From: Nereocystis luetkeana
Taxonomy: Eukaryota; Sar; Phaeophyceae; Laminariales; Laminariaceae
Direction of reading: 5' to 3'
Assembly (NCBI GenBank): GCA_031213475.1
Contig: JARUPZ010000024.1
Coordinates: forward strand, 496,001-560,000
Length of the DNA stretch: 64,000 bases
A program made the position numbers and the translations under genes. Positions 53,991-63,870 of the stretch are shown here, one piece after another. How positions within the stretch are numbered: the first letter of the stretch is position 1; every line of letters begins with the position of its first letter. The notes under the pieces were generated by a model. That model was not told the DNA's origin. It saw only the letters and a list, made by a program, of their open reading frames with translations, and did no database searches.

Positions 53991-54205
53991 GGGTGCTTAA
54001 GGAGGGGAGTGGTCGTTTTTTGGTGGACGAGATGGAGGGATGTTGGTCGTAGTAGTCTTCATGAGCGTCACATCAGCTCTGATTTGTCGTAGGATACTGC
54101 CGCGCTTTTGTTCTGGAGAGTTCTTCACTTTCTGTTCGTCGTTTATTAGAACAACACTACACATTGTCGGATGGCAAGCATAATACTAATAATAATATGT
54201 ACCAG
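53980..54205 (+). repeat. right copy of the duplicated block
   Basis: Repeats 52748-53000, including GATGGAGGGATGTTGGTCG, GCCGCGCTTTTGTTCTGGAG and AACAACACTACACATTGTCG. Confidence 0.85.
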
Positions 54206-54619
54206 GATCATACATAGCCACAGCTGTAGCTATTGCGCCACACACGACGAGTTGAATATTAATACTTACACTACGCCGCAATGATCGTATTGATACACAT
54301 AGTTACTCCGTGCATTATAGACTACAACAACAACAACACAACAGTAGTATAGTTAGTACTTGCTGTAGTAGAGGGTGTGAAACACAGAGCATAGTCCGGG
54401 GATCGAGGAGCACACCAGGTCCTGAAGAAGCAGTCTTTGAATTCGAACTGGAACCACTACTGCTCTGCTGTGCTGTGCTGTTGTAGTTAAAACTGCTGTG
54501 AGCCGGAACGGATGGACGCGATATTATACGCAATTTAGTAACAGATTTCGGGGACATGCATGTACAATATATGCACAAACGGTATTTAATATTTATTTTA
54601 TTTCATTCTGCTGTTTTTT

Positions 54620-54810
54620 TTTCTTCTTCTGCTGCTTCAGAATTCTGCTCTGATGCCGCTGCAGCAGCTAGCTGCTGCTGCTGCCGTCGCGTACACGGGG
54701 ACTGCTCCTGCTGTGCTGCTCATGCTGTGCTCTTGCTCATGTTCTGCTCTTGCTTTTGCTCTGCTTCTGCCTCCGCTCTGCTGCTGCTGCTGCTGCTGCT
54801 CCTACTATGT
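54620..54810 (+). repeat. CTG/TGC-rich triplet region
   Basis: Short CTGCTGCTGCTG runs with interruptions. Cys-, Leu- or Ala-rich frames over it are by-products. Confidence 0.6.
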
Positions 54811-55817
54811 ATGTATGGTGATGGTGATAATGATATCTTACAACAGACAGACAGACGGTAAAATGCGGGGCATTTAACTTCAAAGTCCGCCTAATTTTCG
54901 TTTGATTCACAAACTACTGCTGTAGATCGCACAAAGCGCTTATTTTCGCGCCTCATCATTCGTGTACCGTCTGATCGTAAATATAACGCATACTTTGATT
55001 GCTGTAAAAAAGAATCACAAACAAACATGTACCGGTAAAAAAGTATCTCTATATGGCGTACATTTTATAAAATGATGAAATACGTCAGCTGTGAGTGCGA
55101 CTGATTACATTTTGTAACGACAGAACTTGTATCTATCTGCTCTTCTATTTATAGGATTGAAGAATCGGCACGGACTCTGAACTGGTCTGGTTGTGCTGGA
55201 TGCTGGATGTCGACGGGTATAAAGAACCGTTTAATGTGAAGAACACACACACCTTATATTACCGTACTTTTACTTTGATACGAAAAATGAGAGGAAAGTC
55301 GCAAATTAGTATGTCGGATGGCGGCGCTTTTCCCACTTGACGGACAGCCGTCAAGGACCTGTTAAGAGTATAGTACGTTCCGTCAAATAATATTTTGACA
55401 GGTCAACACTTGATCGTCAACCGGCAATCGACTTTATCAAGCGGGGCTTTCCGGAGCGTCGCCATAGGTTCCGAGCATGATACGCACCTGTGCGGTCGTA
55501 AAAATATAGTACATTTTATTTTTTGCAAACTATCAAAATGTATTTCATATTTATGTTCAACATGGACGATAAAATGTCCGGAAGGGGCAGGGTGACGGTA
55601 CCAATCCCCGTGACGGACAGCCGTCAAGCACCTGGGCTTGATAAATCAAGTGCAAAGCGTCAAACAATACCTAGACGGGTCTAGCTTTGCCCGTCAACGG
55701 GCAAAATACGGATTATCAATTTTTTGGTGCGGAGATTTTTTATGAAAAAATTTGTGCGGAACTTTTTGGAGCGTGGCTAGCCAATCGGAACGTTCCAAAG
55801 TATTGATTTCACCGCCT
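54811..55817. other. no confident gene; CCGTCAA-rich segment
   Basis: GACGGACAGCCGTCAAG occurs near 55340 and again near 55612, and GTCAA words cluster between them. It may be the ends of a diverged element of about 300 bp. Nothing else is recognised. Confidence 0.35.
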
Positions 55818-56210
55818 TCATTCCTTTTTTCTCTTTAATAAATTTTTGTACTGCTGTGTTTGGCGTTTTTTTTTCAACTTTTGGTTTTTGTTGTTTTCAA
55901 CCTTTCCGTCATTCCGCTCTTTTCCGCCTTCGGACAAGCCTTGCCTTCCACTACGCACGCTGCTTGCTGTCACTCGATATCTCATTGTCGTTGCGCGGAC
56001 TTCCTGCCGGAGGACTCTTTTCTCGGACAACCTTTCAAGTGCCGCGTGCAGGCAACCCCTCCCCACAACGCTAGCTACCCCAGAGGACGTTTGCACGGCT
56101 GCTTGCTGTCTGCCGTGCTTGCTGGCTGTATCAACGAAGTCGAGGAGCTTTGCAGTACTTGGAGAGGTATCAAACAGCAAGCTTGCAAGCTTCGGTGACC
56201 ATACCACCAT
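55818..56210 (-). CDS. candidate basic-tailed protein or last exon, unrecognised
   Basis: A minus-strand frame of 130 codons starts VVWSPKLASLLFDTSP (ATG or GTG start unclear) and ends in a Lys-rich tail (NKNQKLKKKRQTQQYKNLLK). Composition is coding-like. No upstream exon or domain was identified. Confidence 0.25.
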   Translation of the reverse strand: MVVWSPKLASLLFDTSPSTAKLLDFVDTASKHGRQQAAVQTSSGVASVVGRGCLHAALERLSEKRVLRQEVRATTMRYRVTASSVRSGRQGLSEGGKERNDGKVENNKNQKLKKKRQTQQYKNLLKRKKE

Positions 56211-56608
56211 CTACTCGAGTCTGTCATGACAGACATAGCAGACGATGCGCGAGATGGCCCAGGCATAACGAACGAAGTTCCAGACGGCTCGCCGGTGAGA
56301 GGAGACGCTACGAGCACATGTTGGCATGGGGATGGGAGTCTTGCGGGCGAGCTGTAGGGGTGTCGGCATCGCTGTGGTGGTGCTGTTTTGTTTGTTGCTG
56401 TGTTGGCCTTTTTCATCATCGATTATTGTAGATTGCAGCGTGTTTTTGATACAGAAATAGAATAGGCTTCTATGGCCGTACCAGGTAGTTTTCTGCCGCC
56501 GGTTCTGCTTGGCTCACAGGCGTCCCAAGCTGCAAGTCTTCTTTTCCCGACGAAACTCTTCAACAGGAGGAGCAGAGATACATGCTTGCTGCAGCATCTG
56601 TTTTTGCT

Positions 56609-56648
56609 GGTGGTGGTGGTGGTGGTGGTGGTGGTGCTGCTGCTGCGT
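56609..56648 (+). repeat. GGT triplet run
   Basis: About ten GGT units followed by GCTGCTGCTG. Confidence 0.85.
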
Positions 56649-57121
56649 GTGGTTCCGCACGGCGTTGCTCTGCCATAGACCTGTCACACCGCACGGCACC
56701 GCACCGCATTGCTGTGCATTGATCAACTGCTGCAGCAGCAGCGCGGCAGGGTCGCAAACTAAAAAAAAAATACACGAAAAGAAAAACCGTTTTGTTTGTA
56801 TCCTCCGGGATCGAGTACAGAGAGAGAGAGAATCAATTCGCTGAACCATTTGGTGAACCATTTGGCGCCGATTTGTTTGTCCTGAAGAATATCGAAGGCC
56901 TCATACGCGTGCACTACGTGTGTTCGTCCCTAGTGATACACGTATGTATCCCAATTTCGTACGTATGGAAACACCATCGTTAAAATACCCGACCATTTGT
57001 CTTTTTTTAAGCTTTTCTTCATAACCTCTCGTCCATGCAGGCCCCCAGCCAGACCTCTCCAAAAGCGTCTTTTGCCTTTTGAGACGCCAACACACACTTT
57101 TATTCTATACCAGTATACTAC

Positions 57122-57236
57122 TATTACGGGGGACCACAGTTAATAGGACCTACCAGGTATGGTGTAGATAAAAACCTATATATTTAACAATTTTTACCAA
57201 CAATATGTAGTTATATTAACTATGGTCCCCCGTAAT
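57122..57236. mobile_element. MITE family 1, copy e
   Basis: TATTACGGGGGACCACAGTT on the left, AACTATGGTCCCCCGTAAT on the right, and TTTAACAATTTTTACCAACA inside, as in copy f. Confidence 0.9.
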
Positions 57237-57554
57237 GATATAGAGATGGCGATCGTTGATATTCGTGTGGTAGTAAGGTTCGATTGCTCCTTTTTTCACT
57301 GCATATCCGCGAGTCTTCACTCTGACAGCACTCCAGATAGCAGGCAGGTGTGTTCCTCTTTCGTTTTCACGACTACCGTGCGTTTCGTAGGGTGCAGGCA
57401 GCACTTCAGACAGCATCCGCTGTAGTCAGCAGCCACGAGTTGGTTAGTGGTGGGAACGGGGGTACTCTTCTATCTATGTTATAGTTGAGAGGATATACCC
57501 GCGGCCATGTTAGTTCAGTTTTGCACATTGGTTTTATCTTGCGTGCGCTTTTTT

Positions 57555-57695
57555 CGTCTCGTGTATTTTGAGGCAGCCGAATTTTCGATTTTTTTCGTTT
57601 TTCGGATCTTCCTAGGGCTCCAGCACCTTTGTGTGACCACGGTCTCCTTCGTCAGAGATTTAATGTGAGAACAACAACAAACAACAACAACCAGG
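57555..57695 (+). repeat. dispersed repeat family C with AAC tail
   Basis: TTCGGATCTTCCTAGGGCTC, CAGCACCTTTGTGTGACCAC and AATGTGAGAACAACAACAA occur here and, reverse-complemented, at 63535-63680. A shorter relative of the tail is at 44647-44670. An AAC-repeat 3' end suggests a retroposed element. Confidence 0.75.
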
Positions 57696-58250
57696 TACCT
57701 GGTACTGCTGTATCGTAGTTTACTGCTTCGAGCTGATAGTCATGAGAAGAGGCGATTGGGGGTCACAGGCGGTGTGCCGGTGTGACATGTAGTATAGTCA
57801 GCTTGGCAGAGCGCGCTCACCAACTGATGAGACCACACACAGGAATAGGAGAAGTCGCCTCTACGTTTGATGCCGCCGCCGCGGCCCCCAGCTGTTGTAC
57901 GAGGTACATTCTTTCAACGGAAATACTTACGAGTATGCTATGACTGCGAACACGAAATGGATGGAGATACTGGTGCTGTGTACTACTGCTGTACCAAGGA
58001 ATTGTTTTTGTTTCAACTCAACCCAACCCTGACACACCCTTGGTAACCGCACGCGAGACGATATGTACCACCCGTGAAAAACACGAAACCTGTGATCATT
58101 GTCTTTGTGTGTCCATGCTGCAGTGCTGTGTTTTTCAATACGTCAAGAACAGAAGAGACCAAGAGAACATGTGCATGTGTACGAGTACCAGTACGATATT
58201 GAGATTCACCAAACACGTGCTTTATACAGCAGTGGTGGGTAGGTGAAGAC

Positions 58251-58454
58251 TCAAGACCTGCTGCAATAGTTACAGGAGCTATCAGTATGTAGGATGGCGT
58301 GCATCATGCAAACTTTAAAGCTTTCCACGCTTTCCAGTGTCTTGTGTTCCGCGGCGAATTTGAACAAAGTTTTGATTTTCTTGTGGACCCCGGCCCTCAC
58401 GTGCGAAGTGCTGTTCAGCTCAGTGCGCAAGATGGTACTGCTGTCCGGAATCAA
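58251..58454 (-). CDS. candidate exon of an unidentified minus-strand gene
   Basis: The minus-strand frame includes RTELNSTSHVRAGVHKKIKT and LFKFAAEHKTLESVESFKVC, with coding-like composition. GGACAG precedes it as a possible acceptor, and CCTGTAACT near 58272 could be a donor. No family was recognised and no neighbouring exon found. Confidence 0.22.
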   Translation of the reverse strand: MIPDSSTILRTELNSTSHVRAGVHKKIKTLFKFAAEHKTLESVESFKVCMMHAILHTDSSCNYCSRS

Positions 58455-58774
58455 ATGTAAGTATTATCGTCTCGTCGACCCTGGTATTAATAGCAACATT
58501 CAGGGGAGTCTCCGGCCAGTATTATTAATAGTGCATCGCGGGGGAGAAAAAAATGGGAAAACGCGCGAACGGTTGTCACTTGTGTTGCAAATTCGAGTAT
58601 CGACCGATCGGTTGAACTTCCAACACTTGAGTTATTCATTTTTCTATCAGTATAATTATTTTTGTTCGTTCAATTCAAGTCACAAGCCGCCCAGCCCCCC
58701 CGTGTGAAGGGTGAGTAAAAGACAGAAAACAAACTATAGAAAATGAAGAAATTCACGGGCCTACGACTCGGTTT

Positions 58775-59040
58775 TGTTCGTTGACTTTATTTGCAAAAAA
58801 TAAAAAAATAAAAAATAAAAAAAGGATTCAATTGTTGAGAGCGCCTTGCAGCGTGGGTAGGCACAATTCGATGCGAATCGACGAGGGAAGAAAAGGCTGA
58901 AATCTTCTCGCGATAAAAATGAAGGCACGTACCGTAGCGGGAAGGGGGGAGAAGAGCCTGCTATGTGACCCCGGATCTGAGTCACGAGTTGGAAGGAGAG
59001 AGAGAAGATGTGCGAAGATAATGAATGGGATGAGGGGGGG
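58775..59040 (+). repeat. SINE-like family B body, copy
   Basis: Almost identical to 60005-60245: GATTCAATTGTTGAGAGCGC, GCAGCGTGGGTAGGCACAAT, GACGAGGGAAGAAAAGGCTG and GTGACCCCGGATCTGAGTC. It begins with GACTTTATTTGC and lacks the tRNA-like head. Confidence 0.85.
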
Positions 59041-59171
59041 GGGGGGTTACTCAACCAGGCGAAACAAAATCACCCCCCCCCTCCCGTCAACCGACCCCCC
59101 GGCTCTCCTGGAGTAGTAGAGTATCTCAGCTACAGACAAGAAGAGCAGAGAGTTGTTATTTCTATTATTAA

Positions 59172-59280
59172 TATTGCGGGGGACCATAGTTAACAGGACC
59201 TATGGTATAGATAAAAACCTACATGTTTAACCATTTTTACTAACAATATTTGGTCCTGTTAATTATGGCCCCGCATAATA
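59172..59280. mobile_element. MITE family 1, copy f
   Basis: TATTGCGGGGGACCATAGTT and AATTATGGCCCCGCATAATA ends; TTTAACCATTTTTACTAACA inside. Confidence 0.85.
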
Positions 59281-59507
59281 GTAGATTGATATTAATAGTA
59301 CGGTATCATACTTGCCGGTTCTACCAGCTACCTATATACTTCATTTGTACCTATCTTCGTCCTCGTACGAAGTCTGAAAGCAATGGCCCATCTTTGTGAC
59401 ATAGCACCAACCTCTTGATCAACCTTGCCTTCATGTATTACAGCAGTAGTAGTAGTGTATATTACTGATACTGCTATGATATGTACTGCACCAGTATTGC
59501 GCTGCGG

Positions 59508-59599
59508 TTAACCCTGTTCGGACTGCAGTCCCATATGTGGGGACAAACCACTCAAATTCTGCGTAGTTTGTCCCCAAAACGGGACTGCAGTGCTAAAAC
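59508..59599. mobile_element. MITE family 2, copy
   Basis: AACCCTGTTCGGACTGCAGT and GTGGGGACAAACCACTC on the left; TTTGTCCCCAAAACGGGAC and TGCAGTGCTAAAA on the right. Confidence 0.85.
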
Positions 59600-59929
59600 A
59601 CGCAGCGCTCGCCCCTCCAGGAGCACGATCATTTACCCTAAATTTCTTACGCACGTATCGTCTCGCAAAAAATGCGCCTGTTATCGTAGCTTCTCACTCG
59701 TTTGCAGGTTTGTGGGACGATCTACTTTCAGGTTGAAAGCAAGCATATATACCTACAGGCCTACCTGCCTGTGGCATGTACTATTAATAATACTGCAACA
59801 ACAAACTATTAATACGTGATGACATATGTACAGCAAAAACCCTACACGTAAAGGTGTATAAACCACTTGGAATTTGTGTGGGGATAGTTTTTTGTTTCCG
59901 GTATTGATGAGTTATATAGAGCCGGTCGC

Positions 59930-60262
59930 CCCGGTGGTTCAAGTGGTTAACCTCGAATTCTACTTGTTGGAGTCCTGGGTTCGAGCCCCAGGTGGGTCGG
60001 ACTTTGACTTTATTTGCAAAAATAAAAAAAGGATTCAATTGTTGAGAGCGCCTTGCAGCGTGGGTAGGCACAATTCGATGCGAGTCGACGAGGGAAGAAA
60101 AGGCTGAAATCTTCTCACGATAAAAACGAAGGCACGTACCGTAGCGGGAAGGGGGGAGAAGAGCCTGCTATGTGACCCCGGATCTGAGTTACGAGTTGGA
60201 AGGAAAGAGAGAAGAAGATGTGCGAAGATAATGAATAGGAGGAGAAAAAAATAAAAAAATAA
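59930..60262 (+). mobile_element. SINE-like family B, complete copy with tRNA-like head
   Basis: 59936-60000 is tRNA-like: TGGTTCAAGTGG (A-box) and GGGTTCGAGCCCC (B-box), with a perfect T-stem CTGGG/CCCAG and a degenerate acceptor stem. It continues without a break into the family-B body and ends in GGAGGAGAAAAAAATAAAAA. Bodies without the head are at 13968, 15795, 48682, 58775 and 62050. Confidence 0.85.
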
Positions 60263-60793
60263 AAATAGCAGGTTTGTTTTTAACAGGTGCAGCAACAAGT
60301 GTATGTGTGATCTTCGCGTGCAGCTGTAGGATCAGACCCCTGTCACTACAAAAACTACAGATCCGGTACCTGCCACGCGCCATCGAAGTACGGGAGCACT
60401 ACCTGGTCTGGTCGGTTCCAGGAGTTCAATACTTATTGGGGGGGAAACCCCTCAAATTCTTTTAATAAGTACGAGTAACGTTCTCTCCTAAGCGGGACGC
60501 CAGGACTGAAAAGGTTGAGCAGCTTACCAAAGATGAATTTCGAAGACAGTTTCGTTTTCGATCTCACATATTTTACCAATTAGCACCGTAAAGAGTAAAG
60601 AATACATACCAGGTATTAATAGCAGGTAGCTTTTTGAGGTCACACACTGCAGGGGTGGTGCGATCGTTTTTCGGCGCTCGATTTTTCGATTTTTCCAGAA
60701 CGGTAGGGTCAAGGTTGCCAGACACCGAACAAGGGAGGCGTTTTCGGGAAGACCTGGTCGGGAGCCTTCGAAAAAAAAACGTTCGACATTTAA

Positions 60794-60887
60794 CACCCGT
60801 ATAGAACGGCAGTCCCGTGTTGGGGACAACGCACTCAAATTTCAAGTAGTTTGTCCCCAAAACGGGATTGCGGTTCTAAATGGGTTA
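60794..60887. mobile_element. MITE family 2, copy
   Basis: ACACCCGTATAGAACGGCAG and GTTGGGGACAACGCACTC face AGTTTGTCCCCAAAACGGGA and TTGCGGTTCTAAATGGGTTA. Confidence 0.85.
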
Positions 60888-61591
60888 AGACCGTTCTCTA
60901 GAAAACGAGCGCTGAGAAACGATTGCACCCCTCTGTGCGAACTCAACAACGCTGTTGACGTCATATGACTTCTCGTTGGATTTTTTTCCAAGATGATGAT
61001 TATATAATCATACCGTGAGTGTATCTTCTGTCTCCAAACGGAGCAGATACTACTATTAATATATACTGTACGTATGCGTGCCTGCTTTTGAGTGTTCATT
61101 TTGGTGACTAAGTGATTAATGATTTTGCCATTTCCCCTTCATTTTCGGCTTCCGTTTTATTGCAATACTCGTACTGCAGCGATGGTTATCCTATATACCA
61201 GGGACCAGGTACCAGGTATTATAGTCTAATTCCTTTTGTTTGTCCTTCAAATATGGGTGGGTGCAGTATAATGACGACAGCAGTCGTACGATGTTTGTCC
61301 ACGAATAGTTTGGCTCCCGGCTCCGAACGCTACTCGTACTGACCTGCAATTCGGCCCAGCTGACCCTCGACCCAAAGAAGTGAAGCTTAGCGCTTTTTTT
61401 ATCAACCGCCGGTAGAGTACAGGCAGTACTGGAAGAGAGCATAGGGCCGTCTACAAGAAACGCCTACGCACTCTGCGCAAACCTGAACTAAAAACCTCGA
61501 GAGCTTAGAGGTATCACTGCCGTGTAACACTTGGAATAACACACCCTATATCTGGGACGACTTTCGGAACCTGTTTTCTCCAAAACATACC

Positions 61592-61839
61592 TTAACCGTT
61601 CTAGAACTGCTGTGCAGTTCCGTTTTGGGGACAAACCTTCTGAAATTAAAAAATCTTGAACCCTTTTAGGACCCCAGTCCCGTTTTGGGGACAAACTACT
61701 TATAAGTAGAGTGTTTTGTCCCCACATATGGGAGTGCGGTTCTAAAAGGGTTAAGGACTGCAGTTCCGTTTTGGGGACAAAACCACTTCGAAATCAAGTT
61801 TTCTGTCCGCCGAACGGGACTGCAATTCTGAAAGGGTGT
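61592..61839. mobile_element. cluster of three MITE family 2 elements
   Basis: A partial copy (61592-61660) is followed directly by two copies, 61663-61753 and 61754-61839. TTTTGGGGACAAAC occurs three times in direct order, alternating with right halves such as TGTCCCCACATATGGGAGTG and GTCCGCCGAACGGGACTGCA. Confidence 0.85.
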
Positions 61840-62049
61840 AGACGGGCAACAGTCAGCGAAAACGGTGGGTCTCATCGATTTATTTTCACAGAGGTATGTA
61901 TGGAGGCGTTTACACTCTCCCCGTTGTCGAGATAGCCAGCTACAGTGTACAGTCTCAGTGACGTTCATTCGAGGGGTGTGCTGTGCTGCGTGTTATCCTA
62001 TATCAGGTGCCTGGTAGGGGCTATCCTGTTGGTGTACCAGATATTGATT

Positions 62050-62240
62050 ACCAGGGAAGAAAGGGTTGCAGTCTTATTTCGCGATAAAAGTGCAAGGCGC
62101 GAACTGTAGTGGGAAGGGCGGATAAGAGCTTACTCAAGTGACCCCGGATCTGAGTTGCAACTAGTATTGTAATAATAGTATTAGTAAGAGGATGGAGAGA
62201 GAAAGAGGGGCGAACGTAATCAATGGGAGGAAGAAGAAAA
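62050..62240 (+). repeat. SINE-like family B body, diverged copy
   Basis: Contains AGGGAAGAAAGGGTTGCAGT, CGCGATAAAAGTGC, TAGTGGGAAGGG and GTGACCCCGGATCTGAGTTG. An insertion with ATTGTAATAATAGTATTA precedes the tail. Confidence 0.75.
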
Positions 62241-62604
62241 ACAACAAGAACAAAAAGAAGGAAGAGAAAAAGACACGTTGAGTATATACCGGTAGTACTT
62301 TCACTCTAGGCAGAATTTTGTGTAGCCGCCGTAATTTAGCATGTGTAGCGGTTGTCGCTAGTAGGAGTGAGTTCTCTCAAGTCGATTTTTGTTAACGTCC
62401 CCCCCCCCCCCAAATGGGCTTCATTGCTTTCACTGGGTTATAATAGCGAGGCTGAAACAACATTGTTGATTGTGACACCAACGTGGAGCATAGTGCATGA
62501 TATTTCAGGTGCCGGTAGCACTTAGTGTTGCGCCCTGTCCTTAAGCTTCGAGGCGGCCGTCACGCCGTTGGGCTCACCACAGGCGACTATTACCTTCGAT
62601 ATAG

Positions 62605-62709
62605 GTTACGGGGGACCAAAGTAAATAGGACCAAACATGGTTAGTAAAGATAGCGCAATGTGTAGGTTTTTGTGTACCGTAGGTCCTATTTACTATGGTC
62701 CCCCGTAAT
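62605..62709. mobile_element. MITE family 1, copy g
   Basis: GTTACGGGGGACCAAAGTAAA on the left and TTTACTATGGTCCCCCGTAAT on the right; GTGTAGGTTTTTGTGTACC inside. Confidence 0.9.
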
Positions 62710-62909
62710 GGTCGATTCCCGCTTGATGGTCTGTAACTCTTTCAGGTGATCTAGGTAGACCCCTGATCTGTACGATCTGCATGACCTAGCTCGTCATGTT
62801 TCCGGATGGGAGGCGTATAAGCGGCATGATCCAGGCCACGTTTTTCGGGCTGGATCTGTACTTTGCAGACCCTGATCAGCACCTCAGAACGGCAGGTTGA
62901 GATCTACTG

Positions 62910-63085
62910 CCGTAAATGATCTGTCTGTAGATGATCTGTAGATGATTTATCTGTAGATTATCTGTCTGTATATTATATATCTGTAGATTATTTATCTGTA
63001 GATTATATATCTGTAGATGATGGGAGATTATCTATCTGTAGATCATCTATCTGTAGATGATCTCTCTGGGGGTGATATATCTGTA
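62910..63085 (+). repeat. ATCTGTAGATGATC minisatellite
   Basis: ATCTGTAGATGAT and ATCTGTAGATTAT units of 12-16 bp recur about ten times. The same word is found at 4205-4245 and 10365-10395. Confidence 0.85.
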
Positions 63086-63530
63086 GATGATCTACCTGCC
63101 CGACGTTTGTTATCTTTATCTTTATGCAGTGCCGGTATCGTATGCGGTAGTACATTCTCCCGAGGTGTCTGGCCTGGCTGGATGTTATTAGGAGAACCCA
63201 TACGGTCCACACTTCTCCAGAGAGGGCGGTTACATACCGTACACGATTTATCTCTAAATAGCACGCTAGCGATAGTACACCCCCTCGGATGAATGTCACT
63301 GAGACTGCTGTAGACTATAGACTATAGACTATGGCTGGTAGCTTTCTGGCCAACGGGGAGAGTGCTACACCAAGCGACGCATCTGTCCATGGAAACATGT
63401 CGCTGGACGATATTTTGGTTTCTCAAGGCATCATTTTCGTGGTGTGCGCCCCCCGCGTTTGGAGATCATCGGCTGTGAAGTTGGCCCGAGGGGGTGTGTT
63501 GCCTTATCACCCAGGCGTGTTGCTGTTGTT
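63086..63530. other. no confident gene
   Basis: An open frame at 63331-63540 starts MAGSFLANGESATPSDASVH and is mildly coding-like, but it runs into the family-C repeat and has no splice or domain support. Confidence 0.3.
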
Positions 63531-63534
63531 CTCA

Positions 63535-63617
63535 CATTAACTCTCAAACGAAAAGGAATCCGTGGTCACACAAAGGTGCTGGAACCCTAGGAAGATCCGA
63601 AAACCTTCCAGGTATTT

Positions 63618-63664
<47 letters not shown>

Positions 63665-63680
63665 GCTGTTGTTGTTGTGT
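63535..63680 (-). repeat. dispersed repeat family C with GTT array
   Basis: The reverse complement of 57555-57695 (GTGTGACCACGGATTCC, AGCACCTTTGTGTG, TTCGGATCTTCCTAGGG), joined to about 20 GTT units at 63618-63678. Poly-Cys, poly-Val, poly-Leu and poly-Asn frames there are by-products. Confidence 0.8.
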
Positions 63681-63778
63681 GTGTGTTTTTTTTCACGTTC
63701 GCCATCGGACAATATTTGCGTGTGCGTGTGTGAATCGAAAAGAAAGGACGAAGCAGCAGACGAAGAAGTGCCACTTAC

Positions 63779-63870
63779 GAGAGCCGTGAAACTAGTGCTG
63801 CACGTACGACACCTCAAGCCGATCTTTGACGCACGAAAAATCCCCCCCAAGTCAACCCGCCCCCCTGCAC
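63779..63870 (-). other. possible exon of a gene extending beyond the window
   Basis: A GGACCAG acceptor-like site, an open 92-nt frame with KIGLRCRTCSTSFTAL, and a strong GTAAGT donor lie in order on the minus strand. This is only suggestive; the flanks are low complexity. Confidence 0.15.

Noticed and set aside
59936..60002. tRNA gene
   Set aside because: A- and B-boxes and the T-stem are good, but the acceptor stem is mismatched and the sequence continues into a repeat body; called a SINE head.
63618..63678. Poly-Cys/poly-Leu protein
   Set aside because: Artefact of a GTT microsatellite.
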